Source: Streptomyces viridochromogenes DSM 40736
GTDB taxonomy: Bacteria; Actinomycetota; Actinomycetes; Streptomycetales; Streptomycetaceae
DNA: 64,000 bases
Reading direction: 5' to 3'
Assembly: GCF_000158955.1 (NCBI RefSeq)
Contig: NZ_GG657757.1
Location: forward strand, 3,701,538-3,765,537
Below the pieces are notes generated by a model. It made no database searches and was not told where the DNA came from. It saw only the letters and a list, made by a program, of their open reading frames with translations. The position numbers were made by a program, and so were the translations under genes. Of this stretch, positions 51,305-59,383 are shown in pieces (position 1 is the first letter of the stretch; every line of letters begins with the position of its first letter).

Positions 51305-52173
51305 GGGTTAACTCCCTTTGGTTTGGACGTTTGTTGGAGTCAGCGAGCGACCCCAGAGAGGGCTCCCCGCTTTGCATAGCCACCACTCCGGCTGTAGTCA
51401 CATAGCGTGCATGCTCGAATACATTGAGTCATGACCGCTTGTGGGTCGCGGCCACGCACAGCGCCCGGCTCGTGTACAGCTGATCTGCCAACCGCGCAGC
51501 CCCGGATGCAAAGGACCCTCCGCACGAAGGCCCGGCCGCATCCGCTTGTGCTGCACGTCCTCGGGAGGCGCAGTGGCCGCGCTAATCCCTAAGCGACACT
51601 GCCGACGCCTCGTGAATGCCAGCCGTACGCGGAAACTGGCACCACGAGCCGGACTATCTTGACGGGAAAATGCCAGCGCACAACCCCTCTGGGCCCCGAA
51701 CCCGCGCGCCTCACCCAGGTCCGCGCGCCCCGATCAAAGGCTCCGGACCGCGAGCGCATACCACCCGGAGGGCCCCAGAGGACACCCTCCGCCACAATCG
51801 GATCGCAGACAACGCCGCCCCGGAGCGCCTAGAGGCCTGCCCTAGCACCGGCCACTGACAACGTGCCGACGGCAGAGAGCTGAGGTGCAGCAGCGAGGTA
51901 CAGCAACCCCAGCAACGGCAGCGCCCAACACCGATCCTCATGGCCCCCGACGGCTTCTATGACCACCATTGACCCGATCTCTGTAGAGCTACGGACCAGA
52001 AGGTTGCGGCTGTGGTGTACTCGCACCACAAGCGCACCAGATCCAGCGGGGAACAGCGGGGAACCGCAGTGAAGCAACCGGGCTCGACGAAGCTGCATCA
52101 CAGCCGTTCGTCCAGGTCAGCACCCAACCCGCCTGCAAATGATCGCAGCTTCCCAAGCAGATGGTTCGGCAGC
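51305..52173. other. Non-coding or eroded stretch
   Basis: 870 bp with no supportable gene. A 37-codon frame at 51,959-52,072 (MTTIDPISVELRTRRLRLW..) has coding-like codons at its start but no recognised family. GC3 bias is weak throughout. It separates the RiPP operon from the two unknown genes. Confidence 0.4.
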
Positions 52174-52317
52174 TCAGTACGGCCGCGGAATCTCGTGCTC
52201 GCTCAACGCAGCCTCGTACCGCGCCAGCAGACCATCCAGGTTCGCCAGAAGAAGGCCGGCGGAGTCCCGGGCTTCATCTACGTCGCCTCGCTCGCATGCC
52301 GCCACCACCTCGGCCAC
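52174..52317 (-). CDS. Small helical protein downstream of (or frameshifted tail of) the ATP-grasp gene
   Basis: 47 codons from a GTG at 52317, encoding an all-helical segment with strong coding bias (VAEVVAACERGDVDEARDSA..ARYEAALSEHEIPRPY). It overlaps the last codons of the ATP-grasp frame. A one-base shift near 52,335 would fuse it to the ATP-grasp protein (..ADLLER-SLRSDVAEV..). It is either a tiny overlapping gene or a broken C-terminal extension. Confidence 0.45.
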   Translation of the reverse strand: MAEVVAACERGDVDEARDSAGLLLANLDGLLARYEAALSEHEIPRPY

Positions 52318-53272
52318 GTCGCTGCGGAGGCTTCCTCTCCAGCAGGTCGGCCATGGCCTCGAGCATCGGCGAGCCGGTCTCCGGTTCCAGCCAATACCAC
52401 TGCCCGGACGGGTTGCACTCCAGGAACCACCATTGCCCCTCGCGGTCGATGGCGAAGTCGAAAGCGCCGAAGACGAGACCGAAGCGGGCCAGGTATGCGT
52501 GCAGGGCGTCGACGATGCCGGGCGGCGGGCTGACCACGGAGTAGCGCAGGCGGCTGTAGTCGGTGCGCCAGTCCAACAGGTCCGAGTCGATGCGGACAGG
52601 GAACACCCGGTCACCGATGATGGTCACGCGTACGTCCGCGGTCTTCTCGATCCGCTGCTGGAACAGGTGCGCGGTGCCGGAGACGGCCTCATCGATGTCA
52701 TCGGCCGCCACCTCGGCGACCTCCACGGTGCAGGAAACCCCGTCGATGCGATACAGCGGCGCCGACAGAGGCTTGTAGATCACGGGTGCGTGCTGCTTGA
52801 TGAACGACCGCGCGGCATCCGGGTCCGAGGTGATGACCGTCGGCGGGACATGGAACCCCGCAGCCGCAGCGGCGGCCAAGCCGGACGGTTTGAACTCGGC
52901 GTCCCCAATGCGGTGCGGGTGGTTGACGTACAGGCAGCCGGGAAGCGACGCCAGGACTCCCCCCAGACCGTAGCGGGCCTGAGCGACCGCGAACCGGGCG
53001 TCCTGCTCGTCCAGATGCGGGAAGGTGAAGCCGGAAGGCCGGCGGTAGTACAGGGACCGGACCTGTGTCAGGTCGGCGGCCCGTGACGGCGTGGACAGCG
53101 TTCCTCCCACGCCGTTCGACGTGATCGTGGCCGTGACCGACAGGGCGTGAGGGAAGTCCCCCGAGTCGAACCGCACGACCGGGACACCCCGGTCGTGCAG
53201 CTCACTGATCACCACATCGGCCGTGGGGTCGTCCAGATTGGTGACGACCAGCACCGGACCGAGATCGCTCAC
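52274..53272 (-). CDS. tgmB: ATP-grasp RiPP (graspetide-type) peptide maturase
   Basis: An ATP-grasp ligase of 332 residues. In this family it forms macrocyclic ester or amide bonds between side chains of a precursor peptide. Features: PVLVVTNLDDPTADVVISEL (N-terminal domain), VRSLYYRRPSGF, AAAAGFHVPPTVITSDP, the ATP-binding VIYKPL, DVRVTIIGDRVFPVRID, and FGAFDFAIDREGQWWFLECNPSGQWYWLE (metal-binding Glu/Asn). The GTG start overlaps the precursor gene stop. The last ~20 residues (PPQRRGRGGG..) look unlike the family and probably follow a frameshift. Confidence 0.85.
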   Translation of the reverse strand: MSDLGPVLVVTNLDDPTADVVISELHDRGVPVVRFDSGDFPHALSVTATITSNGVGGTLSTPSRAADLTQVRSLYYRRPSGFTFPHLDEQDARFAVAQARYGLGGVLASLPGCLYVNHPHRIGDAEFKPSGLAAAAAAGFHVPPTVITSDPDAARSFIKQHAPVIYKPLSAPLYRIDGVSCTVEVAEVAADDIDEAVSGTAHLFQQRIEKTADVRVTIIGDRVFPVRIDSDLLDWRTDYSRLRYSVVSPPPGIVDALHAYLARFGLVFGAFDFAIDREGQWWFLECNPSGQWYWLEPETGSPMLEAMADLLERKPPQRRGRGGGGMRARRRR

Positions 53273-53580
53273 TGGTCGGTGTCGTTCCCCGTGTCCTGGT
53301 CACCGCCGCCGCTGCCACCACCACCGGAACCGTCTGACGGATTACCGGTGTTGGTCGCCGGGTTCGTGCCACTGCTGGTGCCGTGCTTCCCCACCTCCAG
53401 CACATGGCCGTCGGCGTCGAAGTAGCGGCCCGTCTGGGTGGTTCGGTCGAGCTCGACGCGGGCGTAGCCCGACGCCATCGCCGGATACGGAGCCATGCGC
53501 CGCACGCCCCAAGGGGACGGCGTGGCCGCGCCGGACGGCAAAGGCGTCCCGGTCGGGAGCCGATCGGAGTGAGCAAACAA
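53269..53580 (-). CDS. tgmA: ATP-grasp-modified RiPP precursor peptide
   Basis: About 103 residues from a TTG start with AGGAAG 6 nt upstream. The conserved leader shows PSPWGVRRMAPYP, then YARVELDRTTQTGRYFDADGH and the strongly typical VGKHGTSSGTNPATNTGNPSDG. The C-terminal core is Gly/Ser/Thr/Asp-rich (GGDQDTGNDTDQ), with Thr and Asp as possible ester-forming pairs. This fits the putative ATP-grasp target (TgmA) family. It is coupled by GTGA to the maturase gene, so the two are made together. Confidence 0.85.
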   Translation of the reverse strand: MFAHSDRLPTGTPLPSGAATPSPWGVRRMAPYPAMASGYARVELDRTTQTGRYFDADGHVLEVGKHGTSSGTNPATNTGNPSDGSGGGGSGGGDQDTGNDTDQ

Positions 53581-53672
53581 GAGTTCTTCCTCTCTTCTTC
53601 GGTTGCTTGACGAGCCCGCCCCGGCGCTCGACCTGTCCAGGGTTGGGGGCCGGGGGCGGGAGTCTCCTTGGA

Positions 53673-53861
53673 TCAGGCGGCGCGGCGTGCATCCCGGCAT
53701 TCCCTGCTCAGCCGTACGGCTGCGGGGCACGTCAGCCGAAGGTTCGCGGCCCGGTCGTCGGCGGCCGTGCAGGCCGGGCACGTCATGCAGTGGTCCGCCA
53801 GGCGCTCGAACGCGGCTGCCCAGGGCGCGCCGACGGACGACGGATACTCGCGGCCGCTCAT
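53673..53861 (-). CDS. Small cysteine-rich protein
   Basis: 62 residues. CMTCPAC near residue 25 and later single Cys residues (LTCPAAV, SRECRD) suggest a small zinc-binding fold. Similar short CxxC proteins accompany regulators in Streptomyces, but no family can be named. The ATG overlaps the stop of the upstream gene (ATGA). It lies 92 bp before tgmA, in the same direction, probably in the same transcript. Confidence 0.65.
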   Translation of the reverse strand: MSGREYPSSVGAPWAAAFERLADHCMTCPACTAADDRAANLRLTCPAAVRLSRECRDARRAA

Positions 53862-54439
53862 CCCTCCGGCTCCGCGGGCATGCAGTGCCGTCCGGCGGCG
53901 ATCAAGCGGGCGACCTCGACGGGCGAGCAGAGCGTCGAGGGCGAGTCCATAGGCGTCGACCAGTAGGTGGCGCGGCGACGGGTCCATTGCACGGCGTCCA
54001 CTCTCGGCACGCCGAGGTAGCTGCCGCGGCCGAGGCAGTCCACGTCCATGGCCCGCCAGTCGTCGAGGGCCTGGTGCCATGTCCTCGGCATGCTCGCGGG
54101 GACCAGGGCGTAGTACCGGTGGAAGTACGGATCGCAGATGACCGGGCCGCCGTCGAGGGTCTCGCGCAGGAACCGGTCCAGCTCTGAGCCCTCGGCGATG
54201 CCAGTGAGGGCCACGAGGAGGCGGCCGGGGATCCGCACAGCTGAGAACAGGGTGCCCAGCGGCAGCAGCGTCACCTGGTACTGGTCCCATTCCAGCCGGG
54301 CGCGGTCACGGCTCGGTGCCGGAAGTGTTGCCAACAGCCAGTGCTCCGAGGTCAACCGCCGGTCGGCAGTGGGGTGAATGAGCACGCCGGGCCCAGCCTT
54401 GATGGGTCGTAAGGCCTGCTGGCTGTGGTCGCTGGTCAT
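53858..54439 (-). CDS. Streptomyces conserved unknown upstream of the RiPP genes
   Basis: 193 residues. Recognisable blocks: SEHWLLATLPAPSRDRARLEWDQYQVTLLPLG, GGPVICDPYFHRYYALVPASMPRTW, VDCLGRGSYLGVPRVD, and CSPVEVARLIAAGRHC. Layout and order resemble the N-terminal primase-polymerase-like domain of actinobacterial proteins, but catalytic acidic residues are not obvious, so this is only a suggestion. It is coupled to the Cys-rich gene and heads the RiPP transcript. Its ATG overlaps a possible divergent start (CATG at 54437-54440). Confidence 0.7.
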   Translation of the reverse strand: MTSDHSQQALRPIKAGPGVLIHPTADRRLTSEHWLLATLPAPSRDRARLEWDQYQVTLLPLGTLFSAVRIPGRLLVALTGIAEGSELDRFLRETLDGGPVICDPYFHRYYALVPASMPRTWHQALDDWRAMDVDCLGRGSYLGVPRVDAVQWTRRRATYWSTPMDSPSTLCSPVEVARLIAAGRHCMPAEPEG

Positions 54440-54839
54440 GCTCGCGCCTCCCCTGTCGCATGTGGTCCGCCTCAGCATCGCCCTCGTGACCGGCCTGGAC
54501 ACCAACGGGCACCGCGGGCAGGCATGGCTCAACCTGGACAACGCCGCGGCTCTCCTCGTTGAGGAACCCGAGGACGTGGACGACGTGAGCCTGTGGGTGG
54601 GCACCCCGGAGTTCGAAGAGGCCATCGGACATAAGCGTGCAGAGCTGGATGCGGAGGTGCCGGCCGACGCCGAAGGCACTCTCGTGTGGGCTTCAGCAGC
54701 TGGTGTCCAGGCCGCGGCGCAGCCGTCTCGGATCGAGGAACTGCTGCGTGCACGGGAGACCTTCGTGGAGGAGCTGTTCGACGCGCTGCTGGACGAACTG
54801 GGCTTCCCTGAAGCTGTCCACTCTCCACCGAAGCCATAA
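54438..54839 (+). CDS. Unknown acidic protein at island right end
   Basis: Up to 133 residues from the ATG at 54438; a GTG a little downstream may be the true start. The part from ALVTGLDTNGHRGQAWLNLD to RARETFVEELFDALLDELGF has good coding bias and is acidic. There is no recognised family and no membrane segment. It ends 12 bp before attR1, so the 3' end may have been set by the integration junction. Confidence 0.5.
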   Translation: MLAPPLSHVVRLSIALVTGLDTNGHRGQAWLNLDNAAALLVEEPEDVDDVSLWVGTPEFEEAIGHKRAELDAEVPADAEGTLVWASAAGVQAAAQPSRIEELLRARETFVEELFDALLDELGFPEAVHSPPKP

Positions 54840-54850
54840 GAAACGACGTT

Positions 54851-54886
54851 TAAAGCGGGTGTCGCAGGTTCGAATCCTGCCGGGGG
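54851..54886 (+). repeat. attR1: copy of tRNA-Arg 3' segment
   Basis: 36 bp identical to 48823-48858. The upstream tRNA half is absent, and the sequence after the core (TGCAGCC) differs from the tRNA CACCA. Confidence 0.85.
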
Positions 54887-54894
54887 TGCAGCCA

Positions 54895-54937
54895 GAAGGG
54901 CCAGCTCAGGAGGGACTCCCTCCCAAGCTGGCCCTTC
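54895..54937. terminator. Hairpin next to attR1
   Basis: GAAGGGCCAGCT pairs with AGCTGGCCCTTC, with an inner GGAGGGA/TCCCTCC arm. Like the true tRNA, the att copy is followed by a strong hairpin. Confidence 0.7.
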
Positions 54938-55022
54938 GGCGTTCCAGGCGCTGTGCCACACGCGCGCCACTACGCCGGCGTCACCACCCAGGCGTCCTGT
55001 CGCGTCCTCGACTGTGCACCCT

Positions 55023-55409
55023 TCAACGAGCTGTGGACGCGCAGCGCACGCAGGTTTTCGCCGCCGGGCGAACTTCGAGGCGCTCCGTCGGGATCGGCTC
55101 ACCGCATTGCTCGCAGCGCCCGTAGTCGCCTCTCTCCAGCCGTTCCAGGGCGCGATCGAGATCGTTCAGATGCTCGCGCGCCTGGGACAGCAGGGCGGCG
55201 ACGTGCGCCCGCTCGAAGGCCGTGCTCGCGCCCTCCGGGTCGTGCTCGTCGTCAATGGCCACCAGTGCGTTCGCCTCGACGATCCCTTCGAACTCACGGC
55301 TAAGGGCGGATATCTGGTGCAGCGTGCTGACACGGTCGGCCGCGAGCAGCGCCCGCATCGACTCGCCCTGGGACGCGGCGAAAGCGGCATTGGTGTATTC
55401 ATCGCTCAT
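55023..55409 (-). CDS. DksA/TraR family zinc-finger protein
   Basis: 128 residues. An N-terminal coiled-coil pair (DRVSTLHQISALSREFEGIV..AALLSQAREHLNDLDRALERLERGDYG) is followed by the C4 zinc finger RCEQCGEPIPTERLEVRPAAKTCVRC. Members bind RNA polymerase through the secondary channel and modulate transcription. The ATG at 55409 is chosen; a longer reading only adds non-family sequence. It is intact in a region otherwise full of debris. Confidence 0.88.
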   Translation of the reverse strand: MSDEYTNAAFAASQGESMRALLAADRVSTLHQISALSREFEGIVEANALVAIDDEHDPEGASTAFERAHVAALLSQAREHLNDLDRALERLERGDYGRCEQCGEPIPTERLEVRPAAKTCVRCASTAR

Positions 55410-55522
55410 ATCGGAGGAAACCTCATTGTCTTGCGTCGAATTCCCGGGTGCTCGGTCGACGACGGCTTCAGCGATGGCGTGGGCGGCCACGCTGGTACCT
55501 GCTTCGGCCACGGGACGTCGTC

Positions 55523-55753
55523 ACCGAGCACGTGGGCCGCGAGGAGCGGCCAGGTCGGGTTGCGCAGCACTTCGCGCGCGAGCATGATCGCGTCGGCCGA
55601 GCGGTCCACGAGGATCCGGTCGGCCTGCTCCGGTGCGGTGATCAGACCGACCGCGGAGACGGGCAGGGCCGCGCCCTCGCCGACGGTTCGGGCGAAGGGC
55701 ACCTGGTAGCCGGGCTCCACTTCGATACGGGCGTTGTGGACGAGCCCGCCGCT
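55523..55753 (-). pseudogene. C-terminal fragment of an old-yellow-enzyme type oxidoreductase
   Basis: The frame carries SGGLVHNARIEVEPGYQVPFARTV, then AVGLITAPEQADRILVDRSADAIMLAREVLRNPTWPLLAA and DDVPWPKQ. This is the end of an NADH:flavin oxidoreductase (YqjM/xenobiotic reductase). The first ~230 residues are missing, so it cannot be functional. Confidence 0.75.
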
Positions 55754-55782
55754 GGCCGGCCTGGTGGAAGACCGGCACTGCC

Positions 55783-55968
55783 CGGTGCATCCACACCGCA
55801 CTCCTCGCCACACGCGATGAGCCATATGTGACGCTCATGGTCAACCCGGCCGCCGGCGACGGAAAGATCCACGCGCTCTACAAAACCTGGGGGTACGAAG
55901 ACATCGGACAGAGCCAGCCGTCACCGGCCTCGCCGGTCCTCACTGTGATGATCCGCGCCATTCACTGA
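55783..55968 (+). pseudogene. C-terminal fragment of a GNAT acetyltransferase
   Basis: The frame ending at 55968 reads IHTALLATRDEPYVTL, then MVNPAAGDGKIHALYKTWGY and EDIGQSQPSPASPVLTVMI. This is the last third of a GNAT protein, including the (V)NP..ALY..WGY motif. Nothing of its acetyl-CoA loop is found upstream, where the sequence abuts the opposite-strand ene-reductase fragment. Confidence 0.65.
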
Positions 55969-56153
55969 CCGGCAGCATGCGGCATGCGTCGAAGCAGCGC
56001 ACCCCTGCCCGACGATGTCCCGGTAACCGCATGTCCGCGTCCAGCGCACGGGTGGGGTCTGACGGGTGCTGCTGGTCGAGACACTCCGCAGTACGGGCCC
56101 GCATCAGGCGATAATGACCGTTAGCTGCCTGTGCGTATTACTTGGGGGGTCTT

Positions 56154-56285
56154 GTGAGTCTGAGTCCGCGCGAGGTGTTTCTCCGGCTTGTTCATGGGGT
56201 CGCCAATGGGAACTTGAGCGAGTTGCCTGATCTGTATGGCGAGGTTACCGATGGAGTTGACCAGAAGCACGGAAAGTGCTCTTGA
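56154..56285 (+). pseudogene. N-terminal fragment of a SnoaL-like (NTF2 superfamily) protein
   Basis: A 43-codon frame, VSLSPREVFLRLVHGVANGN then LSELPDLYGEVTDGVDQKHG, matches the first helices of SnoaL-like cyclases/isomerases, then stops. It has a GGGGGG ribosome-binding stretch and a normal start, so it is truncated at its 3' end, 90 bp before attR2. Confidence 0.6.
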
Positions 56286-56373
56286 CCTTCGACGATAGGA
56301 CTTGCTGAGGATCCTGTTGGCTGCGAGGGAAAGAGCACACTTTCCAGGTGAGAGAGCCAATCGCGTCCTTCTG

Positions 56374-56406
56374 AAGCGGGTGTCGCAGGTTCGAATCCTG
56401 CCGGGG
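56374..56406 (+). repeat. attR2: third copy of tRNA-Arg 3' segment
   Basis: 33 bp (AAGCGGG...CCGGGG) identical to the tRNA-Arg 3' half, lacking one G of the acceptor run and followed by CACAG. A hairpin (CAGGGGCCCTTCCGTCC with a near complement) follows at about 56,423-56,459. Confidence 0.8.
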
Positions 56407-57492
56407 CACAGAGAACACCAGGTCAGGGGCCCTTCCGTCCGACGGACCGAAGGGTCCCTGCGCTTGCAGCACACATATGGCACACATGCCGTGGGTGCGG
56501 AGGGTGGGGAGCTGTGCAGGATGCCCGTCGAGGATGAACTGGCCCGGCGCCGGTCCGAGAAACTGGTCGAGCGTCTTGAGTCGCTGATGCGCGCCGCCCT
56601 CAAGACCGAGTACCAGGGCTACTACGGGCAGCTGGTCCTGAGCGGCGACGATCTTGCGCGGCCGCTCCTGCCTACCCGGGCAGGGCTCGGGCCGTGGCAG
56701 GGGCCGGGTCGGCGGTCGAGCCCAGGGGCAGCAAACAGCCCACGCAGCTGTGACGTCCGAACGCCGACCAGATCTCCGCCTCGGTGGTTTCTGCGGTGGT
56801 TTCTTCATCGGCCACCGCCGTCAGCTCCGGGGCGCCTGGACCGACCTCTCGTCCACCGGTTCAAGGCCCGGGACCGAGGGCACGGCCGCCGCCTGCGAGC
56901 GGATGACGTTGATCGCCTCGACGAGTTGGTCATGCAGCGTCCGGCAGAGCCCGGACCGCCCCTCTGGAGCCCAGGCCGGCCCATCCGAACCGCTCATACA
57001 CACCTCCGCCGGGCGGCCTCGCCCAGAACGTTGTCCGTTACCACTGCTCACCCTGCTGCACCGCCATACCGACCCCAACGATGACGCCTGACTCCCAACG
57101 GCCCGCCGAAAGAGTGATGTCGGCCGCCACCCCTGGAAGGCCGGGTCCTTCGCCTGAACTGCCTATGGCCCGCCCACTGCTCACTGGCCGGCATGGGAAA
57201 CGAACCGGTCCCTGCCGTCACTCACGCCGCCGGCGTCGGCGATACCGCACAAGAGCGACCACTCGGCGTCACCGCGGTCTGCCCTGTCGCACTCTCCCGG
57301 CTTGCTGGAGGTGTCGGTGCCAGGCGATGACCGGCCCGGCGGAGATTGGCGGCACATCGGCGTACTTCTCCGCGGGCAGCGATACGGCGTTCCGGTCGCC
57401 TGCAGCGTGCGACCGGCGTGATCGGAAGATCGACCGCACGGCAGAGGGTCACCGTCCGCCGGGCCAGTCAGATGTCTGCCCGCCCTGTGCCG
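56407..57492. other. Degenerate accessory stretch
   Basis: About 1.1 kb without a firmly supportable gene. A coding-like start MPVEDELARRRSEKLVERLE at 56,521 runs about 50 codons and then loses coding character. On the minus strand 56,997-56,821 a 58-codon frame (SGLCRTLHDQLVEAINVIRS..) also looks partly coding. Both may be fragments of small Streptomyces genes. Confidence 0.35.
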
Positions 57493-58911
57493 TCAGGCCG
57501 CTTCTGCCGGGACCCGTCCGGCCTGGATGGCATCAACCAGGGCCTGGTGGTCCTTCTCGTTCTGGTCCGCGTACAGCTCAGCGAACGTCGCCAGCGCGCG
57601 GTCGAAGACATCGCCACCACCCAGATACGAGGCGATCGCGATCCTGTCCCCGGACCTGGCGTGGGCCCGGGCCAGCGTGGCACCGCACAGCCGGCCGAAC
57701 AGGCCCATCGTCTTCGGCGACATGTTCTCGGCCACAGCGATACCCTTCCAGTCCCGCAACTGGCGTACGTAGAAGTCCCGTCGCTTGCCATCAATGCCCG
57801 TGACGCGCTCCCACCCCAGGAAGATGTCGCTGGTGGCCTGCATGAGCCGTTGGCCGGCGACGACGCGCTCGCCCTGCGTGCCGTATGCGCTGCCTCCGAC
57901 GTAAGGTGCAAGAACCGACTCGTCGGCCTCCTTGGCCTGGAGGAACAAGGGATCCTCGTCGTCCTTGCCGAGCAGCAGGATGATCCAGCAGCGGGTTCCC
58001 ACACTGCCCACACCGACGACCTTCCGAGCGATGTCGGCAAGGCGGTAGGTCTCCAGCAGGAATCGGCGGTCCGTCTGCAGGGTCTGGCCGTAGCGCTCGA
58101 TGAGGCGACTGATCTCCTGCTCCAGCCTGCCGCGTTCGGTGTCGGGCAGCAGATCCTGGAGCCGTACCAGCAGCGGTGGGTCGGGAGCGATCTGCCGCCT
58201 TCCGTCGATCACGTGCGTGAGTTTCTCGAAGACCTGCAGCGTGTCATGCGCACGTGCCTGCTTCCGGGTGTGCTCCCAGCGATCGCGCTGCCCGGCGCTC
58301 AACACCGGGGCGAACTGCGCCTGCAGTTCGTCCGCGTCGAAGCGGGTGTACCAGACTTCGAGATTGCCCATTCCGGCGAAGCTCCGCATGCGCTCCCGAT
58401 AGGACCGCACGGCCGCCCGCACCACCGACGCCCGGTCCTTGGAGGTGAAGCCGTTGGCCCGGCCCGCGATGACCAGGCTGGCCGACAGCCGCTTGACGTC
58501 CCACTCCCATGGCCCGGGCAGCGTCTCGTCGAAGTCGTTGATGTCGAACATCAGCCGGCGTTCCGGCGATGCGAGCAGCCGGAAGTTCAGCATGTGAGCG
58601 TCGCCGCAACACTGCACCCTGATTCCGCTGCGCGGCGTCTCCGCGAGGTCGGCTGCCATGATGGCGGCGGCCCCGCGGTAGAAGCGGAACGGCGCCTCGC
58701 TCATCCTGCCGTAACGGATCGGCACGAGCTCCGGCACTCGCGTCGCGGACTGCTTCTCAATGATCTCCACCGGGTCCGGGCGCTTCGGCGGGGGCACGAA
58801 CTCGGCGTGGCTGGACCGGGGTACGTCTGCCCGTGCGGCCTTGCCTCGGGCGACCCTCTCCTTCGGGGTGAGATGCCGTGTCTCGTCGCCGGAGAGCTGG
58901 TTGTCTGTCAT
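57493..58911 (-). CDS. DUF2252 family protein
   Basis: 472 residues. Family blocks: RYGRMSEAPFRFYRGAAAIMAADL, GIRVQCCGDAHMLNFRLLASPERRLMFDINDFDETLPGPWEWDVKRLSASLV, and GVGSVGTRCWIILLLG. It has a kinase-like (aminoglycoside-phosphotransferase-related) look with GDAHxxNF and DFDE motifs, but no substrate is known. ATG start at 58911. A neighbouring stress/ion-transport set suggests a stress-related accessory module (inference). Confidence 0.9.
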   Translation of the reverse strand: MTDNQLSGDETRHLTPKERVARGKAARADVPRSSHAEFVPPPKRPDPVEIIEKQSATRVPELVPIRYGRMSEAPFRFYRGAAAIMAADLAETPRSGIRVQCCGDAHMLNFRLLASPERRLMFDINDFDETLPGPWEWDVKRLSASLVIAGRANGFTSKDRASVVRAAVRSYRERMRSFAGMGNLEVWYTRFDADELQAQFAPVLSAGQRDRWEHTRKQARAHDTLQVFEKLTHVIDGRRQIAPDPPLLVRLQDLLPDTERGRLEQEISRLIERYGQTLQTDRRFLLETYRLADIARKVVGVGSVGTRCWIILLLGKDDEDPLFLQAKEADESVLAPYVGGSAYGTQGERVVAGQRLMQATSDIFLGWERVTGIDGKRRDFYVRQLRDWKGIAVAENMSPKTMGLFGRLCGATLARAHARSGDRIAIASYLGGGDVFDRALATFAELYADQNEKDHQALVDAIQAGRVPAEAA

Positions 58912-59383
58912 TGCGGACGCTCCACGATGTGTGGTGACCGACGCGGAGGGCGTCGGCGGCGGCCGTCGGGTGCGGATCGACTGTTCCGATGCTCGGAAGG
59001 AAGCTCGCGCCGACGGTTCGGAGGTCGCCGAGGTCGTGGGCCTTGCCCCTGACCTCGAACCGGCCGGGTCATGCCACATCGGACGGTCCGGCTCCGGCCC
59101 GCCGAATGAGATGGGCGTATCCACGTCCAACTTAACTCCGGACGGTGCTCCGGACGACTTGGTGTCGACCCGGCCGTCGGACACCCGGGGAGCACCATGA
59201 GCACGTACAGCTTCACGGCCGGCGCAAGCGTGCTCGGCCTGATTGCGCAGAGCCGGGGCCCACGATCGCGCGTCGTCCGAGGCAGGCCCGACGGCCGTCC
59301 TGGCGTTGCACACCCGATCGCGTACGGCGTTCTGAGCCGTTGGCCGGGATGCGAGCTGCGTTCCCCCGTTGGATGGTGGAGTC
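58912..59383. other. Non-coding stretch
   Basis: No supportable gene between the divergent DUF2252 and small membrane protein genes. Readings across it are composition artefacts rich in Arg, Ser and Pro. It presumably holds both promoters; none can be assigned by eye. Confidence 0.4.

Larger units (their letters stand above)
48823..54886. mobile_element. tRNA-Arg-targeted genomic island 1 (RiPP cargo)
   Basis: About 6.0 kb bounded by identical 36-bp tRNA-derived direct repeats. The content is an ATP-grasp RiPP operon, unknown genes and a methyltransferase remnant. No integrase, replication or transfer gene is visible, so it is either a decayed element, a satellite using a helper integrase, or the remains of a larger island. 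Confidence 0.65.
54851..56406. mobile_element. tRNA-Arg-targeted insertion 2
   Basis: About 1.5 kb between the second and third copies of the tRNA-Arg 3' repeat (33-36 bp). It contains dksA/traR-like coding sequence and three truncated gene fragments, no integrase. It is likely the shrunken remains of a larger island in tandem with island 1. Confidence 0.6.

Noticed and set aside
54844..54900. Peptides containing VSQVRILPG at three places
   Set aside because: These are translations of the tRNA-Arg 3' repeat, not genes; they only confirm the three att copies.
56521..57084. 187-codon plus-strand gene after attR2
   Set aside because: Only the first ~50 codons look coding; the rest is Arg/Pro/Ser-rich noise, so it is described as eroded DNA.
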